Origin: Salinirubellus salinus
GTDB lineage: Archaea; Halobacteriota; Halobacteria; Halobacteriales; Haloarculaceae
DNA length: 64,000 bases
NCBI RefSeq assembly: GCF_025231485.1
Contig: NZ_CP104003.1
Location: 1,054,001-1,118,000, forward strand
Direction of reading: 5' to 3'
Every line of letters starts with the position of its first letter. Position 1 is the first letter of the stretch. The notes below the pieces were generated by a model, which searched no databases, was not told where the DNA came from, and was given only the letters and a program-made list of their open reading frames with translations. The position numbers and the translations under genes were made by a program. Positions 33,848-43,668 of this stretch are shown here, piece after piece.

Positions 33848-34666
33848 ATGTCGACAGAAGACGAAGATCGGGCCACCGAGGCGTACCGGAGTCGAGCGGA
33901 CGTGTACAGCACCGAGCGCGGCGAGGGGCCGGCCGTCGTGTTCGCCCACGGCACCCTGATGGACCGGACGATGTTCGACCCGCAACTGGCGGCCTTCGAC
34001 GACGAGTACCGCTGTGTCGCCTACGACCTGCGGGCTCGCACGGACCAGTACGACACCGAGTACGACCTCTACGATCTCGCCGACGACGCCGTCGCCCTGC
34101 TGGACGCGAAGGGCATCGACTCCTGCGTGTTCGTGGGGATGTCGATGGGCGGGTTCACGGCGCTACGGCTGGCCGACCGCTACCCAGAACGGGTCGACGG
34201 CCTCGTCCTCGTCGACTCCGACGCCGTCACCCACGAGGAGTCCGACCGCGAGCAGTACGGTCAGATGGTCGAAGCGACCCGGGAGCACGGCCGCCCCTCG
34301 CAGAACCTCGTCGCCATCGTCGAGCACATCCTGTTCGGCGCGACGACCAACGAGACGAACCAGGACCTGGTGAAACGCTGGAGCGACCGCTGGCGGAGCT
34401 ACCCCGGCGAGGCCGTCTACAACGAGGTCCACTCGTGGCTGGAGCGACCGGACTTCACGGACGCCTGCGCGGACATCGACGTCCCGGTCCTCGCCATCCA
34501 CGGCGAGGAGGACACCTCCATCGACATGGAGAAGGCCGAGGCGACGGTGGCTGCGCTCCCGGACGCCCGACTGGAGCCGATTCCCGAGGCCGGCCACTCC
34601 TCGAATCTGGAGAACCCCGAGGCGGCGAACGCCGCCATCCGCGAGTTCCTGACCGACCTCTACTGA
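33848..34666 (+). CDS. Alpha/beta-hydrolase
   Basis: A 272-residue hydrolase. The oxyanion region is VVFAHGTLMDRTMFDPQL, the nucleophile elbow VGMSMGGFTAL (GxSxG with Ser), the acid is in VPVLAIHGEEDTSID and the His in IPEAGHSSNLENPEAAN. A cap domain lies around residues 140-200. Typical of esterases and dehalogenase-like enzymes; substrate unknown. The start is ATG 33848 (MSTEDEDRATEAYRSRAD). Confidence 0.88.
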   Translation: MSTEDEDRATEAYRSRADVYSTERGEGPAVVFAHGTLMDRTMFDPQLAAFDDEYRCVAYDLRARTDQYDTEYDLYDLADDAVALLDAKGIDSCVFVGMSMGGFTALRLADRYPERVDGLVLVDSDAVTHEESDREQYGQMVEATREHGRPSQNLVAIVEHILFGATTNETNQDLVKRWSDRWRSYPGEAVYNEVHSWLERPDFTDACADIDVPVLAIHGEEDTSIDMEKAEATVAALPDARLEPIPEAGHSSNLENPEAANAAIREFLTDLY

Positions 34667-34766
34667 CCGACGGCCAGAGAGCGGCGGACAGCCCCCAGGC
34701 ATCGAGACGGACGGCACGGATACCCGGTGTCTCCAGCCTTATCCGGACGCCCGCCGTGGATGCGGT

Positions 34767-36188
34767 ATGGCGACGGACCACGCGGGGACTAGACTCGGCT
34801 TCCACTCGATCGACGAGGAACTCGACACGGAACTCGCCGTCGAGGGCGAGGTGCCCGGGTGGCTCTCGGGGGCGCTGATACGCAACGGCCCCGGCTCGTT
34901 CGACCTCGCGGACGGCGCTGTCGGCCACTGGTTCGACGGCCTCGCGATGCTCCGGAAGTTCACGTTCGAGGACGGACGTGTCAGGTACCGCAACCGCTTC
35001 CTCCGAACGGAAGCCTACGCCGACGCAGAGCGTGGCGAGTACCGCGGCGGCTTCGGCACGGACGGGTCACTGTCGCGTCTGGAGAAGGCCGCCGCGCTCC
35101 TCACGCCGCCCTCGCCGACGGACAACACCAACATCGACGTCTGGCGCTTCGGCGGCGAGTACGCCGCGCTCACGGAGACCGAGCACCTGACGCTGTTCGA
35201 CCCCGAGACGCTGGAGACGACGGGGCTGACGACGTACCTCGGTGAGCCGTACGGCCAGCACGTCACCGGACACCCGCACCACGACGACGAACGGGGTGTC
35301 ACCGTCGGGCTCTCCACCTACTTCGGCCGCCAGCCGGAGTACCGACTCTGGCGCCAGCACGACGGCCGGTGGTCACGCGAGTCCCTCGCCACCCTCCCCG
35401 CCGACGAGCCGGCGTACCTCCACAGTTTCGCGCTGACCGACCGCTACGCCGTCGTCGTGGAGTTCCCGCTCGTCGTCTCGCCGCTGCGACTGCTACGCCC
35501 CTCGAACGAGGCGTTCATCAAGCGCTTCGACTGGGATCCGGAGCGCGGCACCCGATACCGCGTGGTCGACCGCGAGACGGGCGTCGAGGTGGCCAGCCCC
35601 GTCGGGGAGTCCTTCTTCTGCTTCCACCACGTCAACACCTACGACGACGGCGAGGAACTCGTCCTCGACATGGTCACGTTCCCGGACGCCGCGGCCATCA
35701 CGGAACTCTACTTCGACGGCGTGGGCGGGCCCTCCTCGTGGGAACTGGAGGGCGGCCGCCTGACGCGGGCACGTTTGGACCCGCGAGCGGGCACCGTCGA
35801 GACACACGAGGTCCACGGGGGCCACCTCGGCCTGCCGCGCGTCTCGCCCGCGGTGACCGCCAGCGAGTACCGCTACGCCTACGCGCAGGGTGACCCCGGA
35901 CAGCCCGTCACGGGGCTCCCAGAGTCCGTGCTGAAGGTGGACGTGGAGACGGGCGAGGACCAGTGGTACGACGCGGGGGGCTACACCTCCGAGGCCGTGT
36001 TCGTCCCGCGCCCCGACGGGGACCGCGAGGACGACGGCGTGGTACTCGCGGTGGTGCTGGACGCCGACACCGAGCGCTCGGAACTCCACGTCGTCGACGG
36101 GGCGTCGATGACGCGACTCGCGGTGGCGCCGCTCCCGCACGCCCTGCCGCTCGACTTCCACGGCCAGTTCCTCCCCGAGGTGCGGTAG
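34767..36188 (+). CDS. Carotenoid cleavage oxygenase
   Basis: A 473-residue iron-dependent oxygenase of the RPE65/apocarotenoid family. Four histidines expected to bind iron are in TGHPHHDDE, PAYLHSFALT, FCFHHVNTYD and PLDFHGQFLP. GALIRNGPGSFDL and HWFDGLAMLRKFTFEDGRVRYRNRF are family hallmarks. It cleaves a carotenoid double bond, possibly to retinal, though haloarchaea usually make retinal with Brp/Blh; so an apocarotenoid role is equally likely. Confidence 0.87.
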   Translation: MATDHAGTRLGFHSIDEELDTELAVEGEVPGWLSGALIRNGPGSFDLADGAVGHWFDGLAMLRKFTFEDGRVRYRNRFLRTEAYADAERGEYRGGFGTDGSLSRLEKAAALLTPPSPTDNTNIDVWRFGGEYAALTETEHLTLFDPETLETTGLTTYLGEPYGQHVTGHPHHDDERGVTVGLSTYFGRQPEYRLWRQHDGRWSRESLATLPADEPAYLHSFALTDRYAVVVEFPLVVSPLRLLRPSNEAFIKRFDWDPERGTRYRVVDRETGVEVASPVGESFFCFHHVNTYDDGEELVLDMVTFPDAAAITELYFDGVGGPSSWELEGGRLTRARLDPRAGTVETHEVHGGHLGLPRVSPAVTASEYRYAYAQGDPGQPVTGLPESVLKVDVETGEDQWYDAGGYTSEAVFVPRPDGDREDDGVVLAVVLDADTERSELHVVDGASMTRLAVAPLPHALPLDFHGQFLPEVR

Positions 36189-36217
36189 CCCGGCGCGGTG
36201 CCGGCCGTCGAGACCGG

Positions 36218-37042
36218 TCAGAACGGGACGTTCGGCAGGAGGTGCCCGCCGTCTGCCGAGTAGTACGCGCCGGTGACGTAGTTGGCCGCCGGCGAGGCGA
36301 GGAACACCGCCAGCGGCACACAGTCCGCCGGCTGCCCGAACCGGTCTGCGTGTATCTCCTCCAGCAGCATCTCGGGGAGCTCGCCACCGACCGCGCCGGC
36401 GATACCCTCCGTCTCGATGATGCCGGGGGCGATGGTGTTCGCGCGGATGCCGAACTTGGCCCACTCGGCACCGAGCGTCTGCATCAGGTTGTGGACGCCC
36501 GCCTTCCCCGCGCCGGAGTGGGCGTGGTACGGGGCGCCATTGACGCTGTTCGTCGCGCCCATCGAGATGATTGACCCGCCCTCGCCGTGTTCGATCATCC
36601 GCTCGCCGACGGCCATCGAACAGTAGGCGGTGCCGTCGAGGATGGTGCCGACGACCGAGCGCCAGCCGTTCGCCGAGAGACTCTCCGTCGGCGTGACGAA
36701 GTTCGCACCCGCGTTGTTGACGAGGACGGTGATGTCGCCGAGTTCGTCCGTCACCGTCTCGACCATCTCCTCCACGCGGTCCATCTCCCGGACGTCGACG
36801 GTGGTCGCGCAGGCCGACTGGCCCGTCGCCTCGATGCGCTCGGCGACCGGTTCGAGGTGGTCCATGTTCCGCGAGGCGATGGCCACGTCGGCACCGAGTT
36901 CGGCGTACGCGACGGCGATCTCCTCGCCGATGCCGGTGCCGCCGCCGGTTATCAGCGCCACCTCGCCGTCCAGCAGGTCGTCCGCGAACAACGCCGTCGC
37001 CGGCGGGGTCGCCGGCCAGTGTTCCGTCCCTTCCCGAGCCAT
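36218..37042 (-). CDS. Short-chain dehydrogenase, 2,4-dienoyl-CoA-reductase-like
   Basis: A 274-residue SDR. The cofactor motif is ALITGGGTGIGEEIAVAY; NNAG is in VLVNNAGANF. The catalytic region reads MGATNSVNGAPYHAHSGAGKAGVHNLMQTL: the usual Tyr-x3-Lys is replaced by Ser-x3-Lys, as in 2,4-dienoyl-CoA reductases, so a role in unsaturated fatty-acid oxidation is likely. ATG 37042 is preferred to GTG 37048. It is followed on the opposite strand, and flanked, by acyl-CoA genes. Confidence 0.85.
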   Translation of the reverse strand: MAREGTEHWPATPPATALFADDLLDGEVALITGGGTGIGEEIAVAYAELGADVAIASRNMDHLEPVAERIEATGQSACATTVDVREMDRVEEMVETVTDELGDITVLVNNAGANFVTPTESLSANGWRSVVGTILDGTAYCSMAVGERMIEHGEGGSIISMGATNSVNGAPYHAHSGAGKAGVHNLMQTLGAEWAKFGIRANTIAPGIIETEGIAGAVGGELPEMLLEEIHADRFGQPADCVPLAVFLASPAANYVTGAYYSADGGHLLPNVPF

Positions 37043-37140
37043 GCTCACCCGGACCGCACCGGCCGGTAAATAACCACGGCCCCGGATGCGCGGGCGGGGG
37101 ACGTGTTCGGTCCCGTCGCAGGTCCGCCGCCGGGACAGGG

Positions 37141-38667
37141 TCAGTCGTACCGCTCGCGCAGGGCCACCTTGTCTATCTTCTGCGTCGAGGTCTTCGGGAG
37201 GGCGTCGACGACCCGGAACTCCCGTGGGATCTTGTAGTCCGTGATGGTCCCGCGGAGACCCGCCGCCACCTCGTCGCCGGTCACGTCGCCGACGAGGAAC
37301 GCGACGACCCGCTCGCCGAGGCGGTCGTCGGGGACGCCGACCACGGCGGTCTCCTCGACGCCATCGACGCCGTAGATGGCATCTTCCACCTCGCGGGGGT
37401 AGACGTTCTCCCCACCGGAGATGATCATGTCGTCGATGCGGTCCTCCACGAACAGCATCCCGTCAGCGTCCATCCGGCCGATGTCGCCCGAGCGGAGCCA
37501 CGTCCACGTCTCCGCGTCGCGGTCCGCCGGGGCCGGGCGTTCGACCAGCGCCTCCGCGTTCTTCTCGGGCATCCGGTAGTAGCCCGGCGTGATGGTGTCG
37601 CCGTGCCACATGAGTTCGCCCTTCTCGTCGATCCCGACCTCCTCGCGGGTCTCGGGGTCCTCGATACGCACGTCGACGACCTCGAGTGCCGGCGGGCCGA
37701 TACTGCCCGCCTTGTAGACGTCCTGTCCCGGGCGGTTGATGGCCGCGAGCGGCGTCGTCTCGGTCATCCCGTACCCCTCCAGCAGTTCGACCCCGAGCAG
37801 CTCCTCGGCGGCCTCGATACGTTCTCTGGGCATGGGCGACCCGCCGACACCGACGGTCTCCAGCGCGGAGAGGTCGTATCCCTCCACGCCCGTGTTCAGC
37901 ACGTCGATGAGCATCGTCGGGATGAGGAAGACGTAGGTCACCTCGCGGTCGGCGATGGTCGACAGCGCGGTGTCCACGTCCCACGTCGGCAGGAAGTGGT
38001 TCTCCGCGCCGGCGACGACGAACGGCGTCGTGGTCACGTTCAGGCCCGAGACGTGGAAACAGGGACAGACCGTGAGCGTGGTCTCGCGGCTCGTCCACCC
38101 CATCGCGTTGACGAGGCCGTGGGCGTTCGCCGAGAGGTTCCCGTGCGTGTGTTTCACGCCCTTCGGCCGGCCCGTGGTGCCGGAGGTGTAGACCAGTTCG
38201 GCCAGTTCGTCGTTCTTGCGCGGGTGGACCTCGTGTGGCCCGGCGTGCTCGGCGACGAGCGACGAGAACGAGTGGCCGCGGTCCCCACCCGCGACGACGA
38301 GGTGCTCGAGGGCGTCCGTCTCGAACGACGCTGCGTGCTCCTCGAACTGGCCGACGGTCACCAGCATCCTCGCACCGGCGTCGTCGAGCACGTACTCCAC
38401 CTCCGGCCCCTCGAAGCGCATGTTCACCGGGAACGGGATGGCCCCCCGCTTCATCGCGCCGAAGTACGCCGTCACGAACGCGGTGGAGTTCGGGAGGTAG
38501 AGCGCGACCCGGTCGCCCGCGTCGACGCCGAGGTCGACCAGCGCGTTCGCGAACGCGTCGGTTTCGGCCGCGAACTCCTCGTAGGTGAGGTCACGGTTCG
38601 GGTCGGTCACTGCGAGGTCGGTCGGTGCCTCCGCCGCCGCCCCGTCGAGGTAGTTGGCGAAGTTCAT
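37141..38667 (-). CDS. Acyl-CoA synthetase (AMP-forming)
   Basis: A 508-residue ANL-superfamily ligase. Motif LVYTSGTTGRPKGVKHTHGN binds ATP; GYGMTETTPLA, WTWLRSGDIGRMD and VEDRIDDMIISGGENVYPREVE follow, and the C-terminal PKTSTQKIDKVALRER holds the catalytic Lys. Likely a medium-chain or aromatic acyl-CoA ligase. ATG 38667 (MNFANYLDGAAA) is used; the 18 codons before it are not conserved. It is upstream of the SDR gene on the same strand, 98 bases apart. Confidence 0.9.
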   Translation of the reverse strand: MNFANYLDGAAAEAPTDLAVTDPNRDLTYEEFAAETDAFANALVDLGVDAGDRVALYLPNSTAFVTAYFGAMKRGAIPFPVNMRFEGPEVEYVLDDAGARMLVTVGQFEEHAASFETDALEHLVVAGGDRGHSFSSLVAEHAGPHEVHPRKNDELAELVYTSGTTGRPKGVKHTHGNLSANAHGLVNAMGWTSRETTLTVCPCFHVSGLNVTTTPFVVAGAENHFLPTWDVDTALSTIADREVTYVFLIPTMLIDVLNTGVEGYDLSALETVGVGGSPMPRERIEAAEELLGVELLEGYGMTETTPLAAINRPGQDVYKAGSIGPPALEVVDVRIEDPETREEVGIDEKGELMWHGDTITPGYYRMPEKNAEALVERPAPADRDAETWTWLRSGDIGRMDADGMLFVEDRIDDMIISGGENVYPREVEDAIYGVDGVEETAVVGVPDDRLGERVVAFLVGDVTGDEVAAGLRGTITDYKIPREFRVVDALPKTSTQKIDKVALRERYD

Positions 38668-38767
38668 ACTCCTCGGGGCGTGTCCGGACCGCTTAGTGTT
38701 TGGGGAGCGACAGCATCCCACATGGTGGCGACGCTAGAACTATGCTCGTTCCCACCTCGAGGAGTGT

Positions 38768-39895
38768 ATGAACGGCGTGCGGACGCTCGGGAACGGCAGG
38801 TGGACCGACCTCCTGCGAGCGAGGGGCCTCTACGCCCTGGCGCTGGTGCTGGTCGTCGGGGGAGTCGCCGCGACGCCGCACCACTTCCGGAACGAACCGC
38901 CGGTGATCGTCCTCTTCTACGCGTTCGTGGACGTCTGCCTCCCGCTCGGAGTGATGGCGGCGACGGCGTACGTCTCGCAGTCGGACTTCGAACGTCCTGA
39001 GCTCCGGACGGTGACCGCGTGGGCGACAGCGACGGTCGTCGCGTGCTGGGCCCTCTACGCGTGGTCGCGCTCGGCGGACCTGGTGGCCGGGGAGTTCACC
39101 GGTACCCTCCTTGCGGACATGTTCCTCTACGGCAACCTCGGGGCCGTGCTGGGGCTCATCGCGGGGGCCAACCGTGCCCGGGCGGCACAGAACGCTCGCC
39201 TGCTCCACCGGACCGCCGCACAGCAGGACGCCCTCGAGTTCATCAACCACCTCCTGCGACACAACGTCCTCAACGGCCTGCAGGTGGTCGAGGGGTACGG
39301 CGACCTCCTCGAGGACCACGTCGACGACGAGGGGGAACGCTACCTGACGGCTGTCCAGGACCGGACCGACCACATGGCGGAACTCGTCGGGAACGTGCGA
39401 GTCCTGATGCGGACGCTGGCCGACGGCGTCGACCGTGTCCCCGTGGACGTCTCGGCCACCCTCCACCACGAGGTCTCCGTCGCCGCGGCGGGCCACCCCG
39501 AGGCGACGTTCGAGTCCGACCTCCCGACCGGGTTGACGGTCCTCGCGGACTCGACGCTCGGGGCCGTCTTCGAGAACCTCCTGACGAACGCCGTCGTCCA
39601 CAGCGACCGGGACCACCCGCGAGTCGACGTCTCGGCGGTCCGAGAGGGAGACGACGTGGTCGTCCGTATCGCCGACGACGGCCCGGGGATCCCCGAGTCG
39701 CTCCGCGAGGTATACCTCCGGGAGGGCGAGCAGAGCGCCACCTCCACGGGTGACGGGCTGGGCCTCTACCTCGCGTCGACGCTCGTGACGGCCTACGGCG
39801 GCGTGTTCACCATCGACACGAACGATCCGCGGGGCGCCATCGCCGAACTCAGGCTCCCCCACGTCGAGGCGAGCGACGCAGTCGTCGGGATGTAA
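38768..39895 (+). CDS. Membrane histidine kinase
   Basis: A 375-residue sensor kinase. Hydrophobic segments lie near residues 22-36, 47-66, 80-100 and 115-137. The dimerisation/phosphoacceptor helix is [23 protein letters not shown] with His in LLRHNVLNG; then the ATPase N box [12 protein letters not shown]1 DDGPGIPE and G2 [10 protein letters not shown]. Haloarchaeal kinase of the LLRHNVLN subclass. No partner receiver gene is adjacent; the signal is unknown. Confidence 0.9.
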   Translation: MNGVRTLGNGRWTDLLRARGLYALALVLVVGGVAATPHHFRNEPPVIVLFYAFVDVCLPLGVMAATAYVSQSDFERPELRTVTAWATATVVACWALYAWSRSADLVAGEFTGTLLADMFLYGNLGAVLGLIAGANRARAAQNARLLHRTAAQQDALEFINHLLRHNVLNGLQVVEGYGDLLEDHVDDEGERYLTAVQDRTDHMAELVGNVRVLMRTLADGVDRVPVDVSATLHHEVSVAAAGHPEATFESDLPTGLTVLADSTLGAVFENLLTNAVVHSDRDHPRVDVSAVREGDDVVVRIADDGPGIPESLREVYLREGEQSATSTGDGLGLYLASTLVTAYGGVFTIDTNDPRGAIAELRLPHVEASDAVVGM

Positions 39896-39925
39896 ACGCG
39901 AGACGCTCCGTCCGCGGTTCCGAAA

Positions 39926-39937
39926 CCCACTTGTGGG
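39926..39937. promoter_or_regulatory. Palindrome before the acyl-CoA dehydrogenase gene
   Basis: CCCAC-TT-GTGGG, a perfect 5-bp inverted repeat 21 bases before the ATG at 39958, in a gap with no strong TATA box. A candidate operator for a fatty-acid regulator. Confidence 0.3.
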
Positions 39938-39957
39938 GCGTTCACACACACCACCCC

Positions 39958-41094
39958 ATGGTCGACTTCGGGTTCTCCGAGGCAGAGCGTGCCGTCAGAC
40001 AGACCGCCCGCGAGTTCGCCGAGCGCGAGATCGCGCCGGTGGCGGACTACCACGAGCGGACCGGGGAGTGGCCACGCGAGGTTTGGGAGAAGGCCGTCGA
40101 CGTGGGCCTCGTCGGCGGGACCATCCCGGAGGAGTACGGCGGTGCCGGCCTCTCGCAGGTGGAGACCTGCCTGTTCATGGAGGAGATCTGCCGTGTCGAC
40201 GCGGGGATGCTCGCCGCCATCGGCACGGAGTTCGGCACGCGGATGATACGCGAGTACGGCTCCGAGGAACAGAAAGCGCGCATCCTCCGGGGCGTCGCAG
40301 AGGGTGAACTCGTCGGTGCGCTGGGGAACACGGAACCGAACCACGGGTCGAACGCGGCCGGTATCGAGACGACCGCCGAGAAGGACGGCGACGAGTACGT
40401 GATAGACGGCACGAAGACGTTCATCACGCACGGCACCATCGCGGACTACGTGCTGACGATGTGCCGCACCGGCGAGGCGGGCCACGGCGGTATCTCGGCG
40501 ATAATCGTCGAGACGGACCGCGACGGGTTCGAGGTGGAGAGCGAGATACACAAGCTCGGCTGGAACGCGAGCGAGACGGCGCAGCTCCGCTACGACGGCG
40601 TCCGCGTGCCCGAGGAGAACCTCGTGGGCTACGAGAACGCCGGGTTCTACCAGCTCATGGAGTTCTTCGAGGAGGAGCGGGTCGGTATCGCCGCGCAGGC
40701 ACTTGGCATCGCACAGGGCTGTCTGGAGGAGACCGTCGAGTACGTGAGCCAGCGCGAGCAGTTCGACCGCGAGTTGCGGCAGTTCCAGGCGGTCCAGCAC
40801 ACGGTGGCGGACATGGCGACGAAGGTCGAACTCGCCCGTCGGCTCGTCTACGACGCGGCCCAGCGCGTCGACGACGGTGAGAAGCCGACGAAACTGGCGA
40901 GCATGGCGAAACTCTACGCCAGCGAGATCGCCGAGGAGGTCGCGAGCGACGCCATCCAGCTCCACGGCGGCAACGGCTACACCACCGACTACCCCGTCCA
41001 GCGTCACTACAGGCACACGAAGATCTACCAGATCGGCGAGGGCGCCAGCGAGATACAGCGCAACATCATCGCGAAGGAACTGCTCGACCTCTGA
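39958..41094 (+). CDS. Acyl-CoA dehydrogenase
   Basis: A 378-residue FAD enzyme. ATG 39958 gives [51 protein letters not shown] and [14 protein letters not shown] follow, and the C-terminal [37 protein letters not shown] is the signature 2 region with the FAD/CoA contacts. The catalytic base of the short/medium-chain branch would be Glu in EGASEIQ. It performs the first step of beta-oxidation, with the two acyl-CoA synthetases and the dienoyl-CoA reductase nearby. Confidence 0.93.
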   Translation: MVDFGFSEAERAVRQTAREFAEREIAPVADYHERTGEWPREVWEKAVDVGLVGGTIPEEYGGAGLSQVETCLFMEEICRVDAGMLAAIGTEFGTRMIREYGSEEQKARILRGVAEGELVGALGNTEPNHGSNAAGIETTAEKDGDEYVIDGTKTFITHGTIADYVLTMCRTGEAGHGGISAIIVETDRDGFEVESEIHKLGWNASETAQLRYDGVRVPEENLVGYENAGFYQLMEFFEEERVGIAAQALGIAQGCLEETVEYVSQREQFDRELRQFQAVQHTVADMATKVELARRLVYDAAQRVDDGEKPTKLASMAKLYASEIAEEVASDAIQLHGGNGYTTDYPVQRHYRHTKIYQIGEGASEIQRNIIAKELLDL

Positions 41095-41122
41095 CTCTCC
41101 ACGCCACCTCCCCGACGACCGC

Positions 41123-42019
41123 TCACTCGACGTGGATGCCGTCGTCCGCCACCCGCACGGTACACTCGCCGCGGCGCTCCAGATACCGGAGGTACTCGTA
41201 CATCGTCAGCGTGACGTAGCCCACTCTGAAGTCGTCGATACCGAGTTCCTCGACGACGAACTCACGGACGAGGAACGGACCGTCCGCCCGGTGGGTGAGC
41301 AATCGGTCGACGGTCCGCTCGACGTCGGCGAGCGCACGCTCGATGCGCGCGTCGGGGTCGTCCATCGCCGGGCCGTGCATCGGGACGAGCACGTCGGGGT
41401 CCAGCGCCCGCACGCGACGCAGGCTCTCGACGTACGCACCCACGTCACCGAGCAGGGGCCCGTACTGGAACCGACCGCTGGGGTCGACGAGGTCACCGGA
41501 GAACAGCGTCCCGCTCGGTTCGTGGTGGAACGCGAGGTGTGGGTCCGCGTGCCCCGGCGTCGAGACGACGGTCAGCGACTCGCCGCCGAGTTCCACCGTG
41601 TCCCCGTCCGTCAGTTCCCGGGTCACCTCGATGCGCTCCTCGGCGTACGACTCGATGGGGAAGTAGCGGTCCCACTGGGAGTCGGTCGCGCCGAAGCCAG
41701 CGAGCAGTCGCGTCATCTCCTCGCGAGCCCGACGGAGGTAGTCGGTGTAGCCGTACAGGAGGTCGACGGCCCCGGCCGGCACGAGGTGTGGCAGCTCGGC
41801 GAGCGCGTCGACGGTCTGACTCCCGCCGACGTGGTCGATGTGGGGGTGCGTGTGGAGGACCCGTTCGACGCCCGCGAGGGGACCGTCCTCGACTGCCTCG
41901 CGCACGGCGTCACGCGAGACGGGTGCGACGTGGCCGGTGTCGACGAGCGTGTCGCCGACGCGGAGGACGTTCACCTCACCCCACTCCGGCTGCTGGAACT
42001 CGAACCGTTCGTACTGCAT
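41123..42019 (-). CDS. MBL-fold metallo-hydrolase (glyoxalase II-like/LACTB2-like)
   Basis: A 298-residue hydrolase. Metal ligands are in LHTHPHIDHVGGS (HxHxDH), STPGHADPHLAFHH and SGDLVDPSGRFQYG, and MHGPAMDD holds the last His. C-terminal FLVREFVVEELGIDDF helix-strand matches LACTB2/RNase Z-like thioesterase or glyoxalase II-like members. Placed between acyl-CoA dehydrogenase and an acyl-CoA synthetase, a thioesterase role is plausible but not shown. Confidence 0.82.
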   Translation of the reverse strand: MQYERFEFQQPEWGEVNVLRVGDTLVDTGHVAPVSRDAVREAVEDGPLAGVERVLHTHPHIDHVGGSQTVDALAELPHLVPAGAVDLLYGYTDYLRRAREEMTRLLAGFGATDSQWDRYFPIESYAEERIEVTRELTDGDTVELGGESLTVVSTPGHADPHLAFHHEPSGTLFSGDLVDPSGRFQYGPLLGDVGAYVESLRRVRALDPDVLVPMHGPAMDDPDARIERALADVERTVDRLLTHRADGPFLVREFVVEELGIDDFRVGYVTLTMYEYLRYLERRGECTVRVADDGIHVE

Positions 42020-42106
42020 CCGGTTCGGCGCTCGGCCCGGCCGGTCATGAGACTTGCCATCGGGGAACACAGTTATGAGGACGCTCCGGTACGACACTAC
42101 CGAGTC

Positions 42107-43651
42107 ATGAACCTCTACGAACAGTTCGTCGCGGAGGCCCGTGCCCACCCGGACCGGGTGGCCATCACCGACCCCGACGGGGAGGACCTGCGCTACGCGA
42201 CGCTGGACCGACAGGCCCGTGCTGTCCACGACTACCTCGCCGGGCGGACGGAACCGGGCGACCGCGTCGCCCTCTTCATGATGGACAACCCCACGTTCGT
42301 CGCGAGCGCCCTCGGCGCGTGGCGAGCGGGGTGTGTCCTCACGCTCGTGAACTACCGCTTCGGCGTGGAGGAGGTGGCCTTCGTGCTCGACGACATCCGG
42401 CCCGAGGTGGTCCTGACCGACACGGTGTTCGAGGGGAGTGCCCGCGAGGCGAGCGCGGACGTCGGGAGCGTCGAGTCGGTGGTCGTCGCGCACACGGACT
42501 CGTTCCTCACCGAGGCGTTCGGTGACCCGGACGACGCCCCGGACCCGGTCGTCCGGTTCGACGGCGACCCGGCCATCGTGATGCACACCTCGGGGACGAC
42601 GGGGATGCCGAAGGGCGTCGTCCAGAGCCACCGGAACGTGGCCGCACAGGTCGAAGCGGGCGTGAGCGTCTTCGGCGTCACGAGCGAGGACGTGGGCATC
42701 GCGTCGGTGCCGCTGTTCCACGTCGGCGGCTTCCACGGCCTCACGCTGATGGGGCTGACCACGGGAGGGACCATCTGCGTGCAACCGGCGTGGGACGCCG
42801 AGCAGTGGGCACGACTCGTCGAGGAGACGGGCGCGACCCTCTCGGGGCTCGTCCCGGCGATGATGGTGGACGCGCTGAACACGGAGGCGGCGCGGGAGTA
42901 CGACACCTCGTCGCTCCGCCTGCACTTCTACGGGGGGTCGCCGACCCCCGAACCTGTCGTCGAGGGGTTCCAGGATACGTTCGGCGTCGAGCGGATGCTC
43001 GACTACTACGGCCAGACCGAGGTGTGCGGGCTGGCGGTGACGTACCCGCCCGGCGAGGAGCGCGTGCCGGGCGCGATGGGTCGGACGCTCCCCTGTCTGG
43101 CGGGGCGCGTCGTCGACATCGCCACGGGCGAGGAGCTCCCGCCCGGCGAGGAGGGCGAGCTCCTCCTCCGCGGCGACAGCGTGATGCAGGGATACTGGGA
43201 GCGCCCAGACCGCAACGACGAGACGTTCAGCGAGGCCGAGGACGGCGGGCCGCGCTGGCTCCACACCGACGACGTGGTGGTCCGGGGGGAGGACGGGCTG
43301 CTCCGGTACGTCGACCGGGTGGACGACATCATCCACTCGGGCGGGGAGAAGGTGGCACCCGCGACCGTGGAGAACGTCCTCCAGGAACTCGACGCCGTGG
43401 AGTCGGTGGCCGTCTTCGGGACGCCCGACGACAGACTCGGTGAGACGGTGACCGCCGCCATCGTCCGTGCGGACGAGTCGTTGACCGAGGCCGACGTCGA
43501 GGCGCACTGCGACTCGAGCGGGGCGCTGGCCGGCTACGAGAAGCCACGCCGGATCGTCTTCGTCGACGAGTTCCCCCGGACCGGGTCGCAGAAGATCGAC
43601 AAGGTAGCGCTCTCCGAACGCGTCCTCGACGAACTCGAGGTGAGCGACTGA
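42107..43651 (+). CDS. Acyl-CoA synthetase (AMP-forming), second copy
   Basis: A 514-residue ANL ligase: VMHTSGTTGMPKGVVQSHRN, YGQTEVCGLAV, LHTDDVVVRGEDGLLRYVDRVDDIIHSGGEKV and PRTGSQKIDKVALSE with catalytic Lys. Starts at ATG 42107, MNLYEQFVAEARAHPDRV; the open frame continuing 410 codons upstream is antisense to the hydrolase and rejected. It differs clearly from the 37141-38667 copy, suggesting separate chain-length preferences. Confidence 0.9.
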   Translation: MNLYEQFVAEARAHPDRVAITDPDGEDLRYATLDRQARAVHDYLAGRTEPGDRVALFMMDNPTFVASALGAWRAGCVLTLVNYRFGVEEVAFVLDDIRPEVVLTDTVFEGSAREASADVGSVESVVVAHTDSFLTEAFGDPDDAPDPVVRFDGDPAIVMHTSGTTGMPKGVVQSHRNVAAQVEAGVSVFGVTSEDVGIASVPLFHVGGFHGLTLMGLTTGGTICVQPAWDAEQWARLVEETGATLSGLVPAMMVDALNTEAAREYDTSSLRLHFYGGSPTPEPVVEGFQDTFGVERMLDYYGQTEVCGLAVTYPPGEERVPGAMGRTLPCLAGRVVDIATGEELPPGEEGELLLRGDSVMQGYWERPDRNDETFSEAEDGGPRWLHTDDVVVRGEDGLLRYVDRVDDIIHSGGEKVAPATVENVLQELDAVESVAVFGTPDDRLGETVTAAIVRADESLTEADVEAHCDSSGALAGYEKPRRIVFVDEFPRTGSQKIDKVALSERVLDELEVSD

Positions 43652-43668
43652 GGCGACGCGACGGGCGC

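Noticed and set aside
41123-43507. A 794-codon minus-strand frame upstream of the MBL hydrolase
   Set aside because: The part before ATG 42019 is antisense to the acyl-CoA synthetase and shows no domain; high G+C removes stop codons by chance.
40877-43651. A 924-codon open frame that would fuse upstream sequence to the acyl-CoA synthetase
   Set aside because: The first 410 codons lie across the 3' end of the acyl-CoA dehydrogenase gene and antisense to the MBL hydrolase and read as Arg/Glu/Val-rich noise; the family start is ATG 42107.
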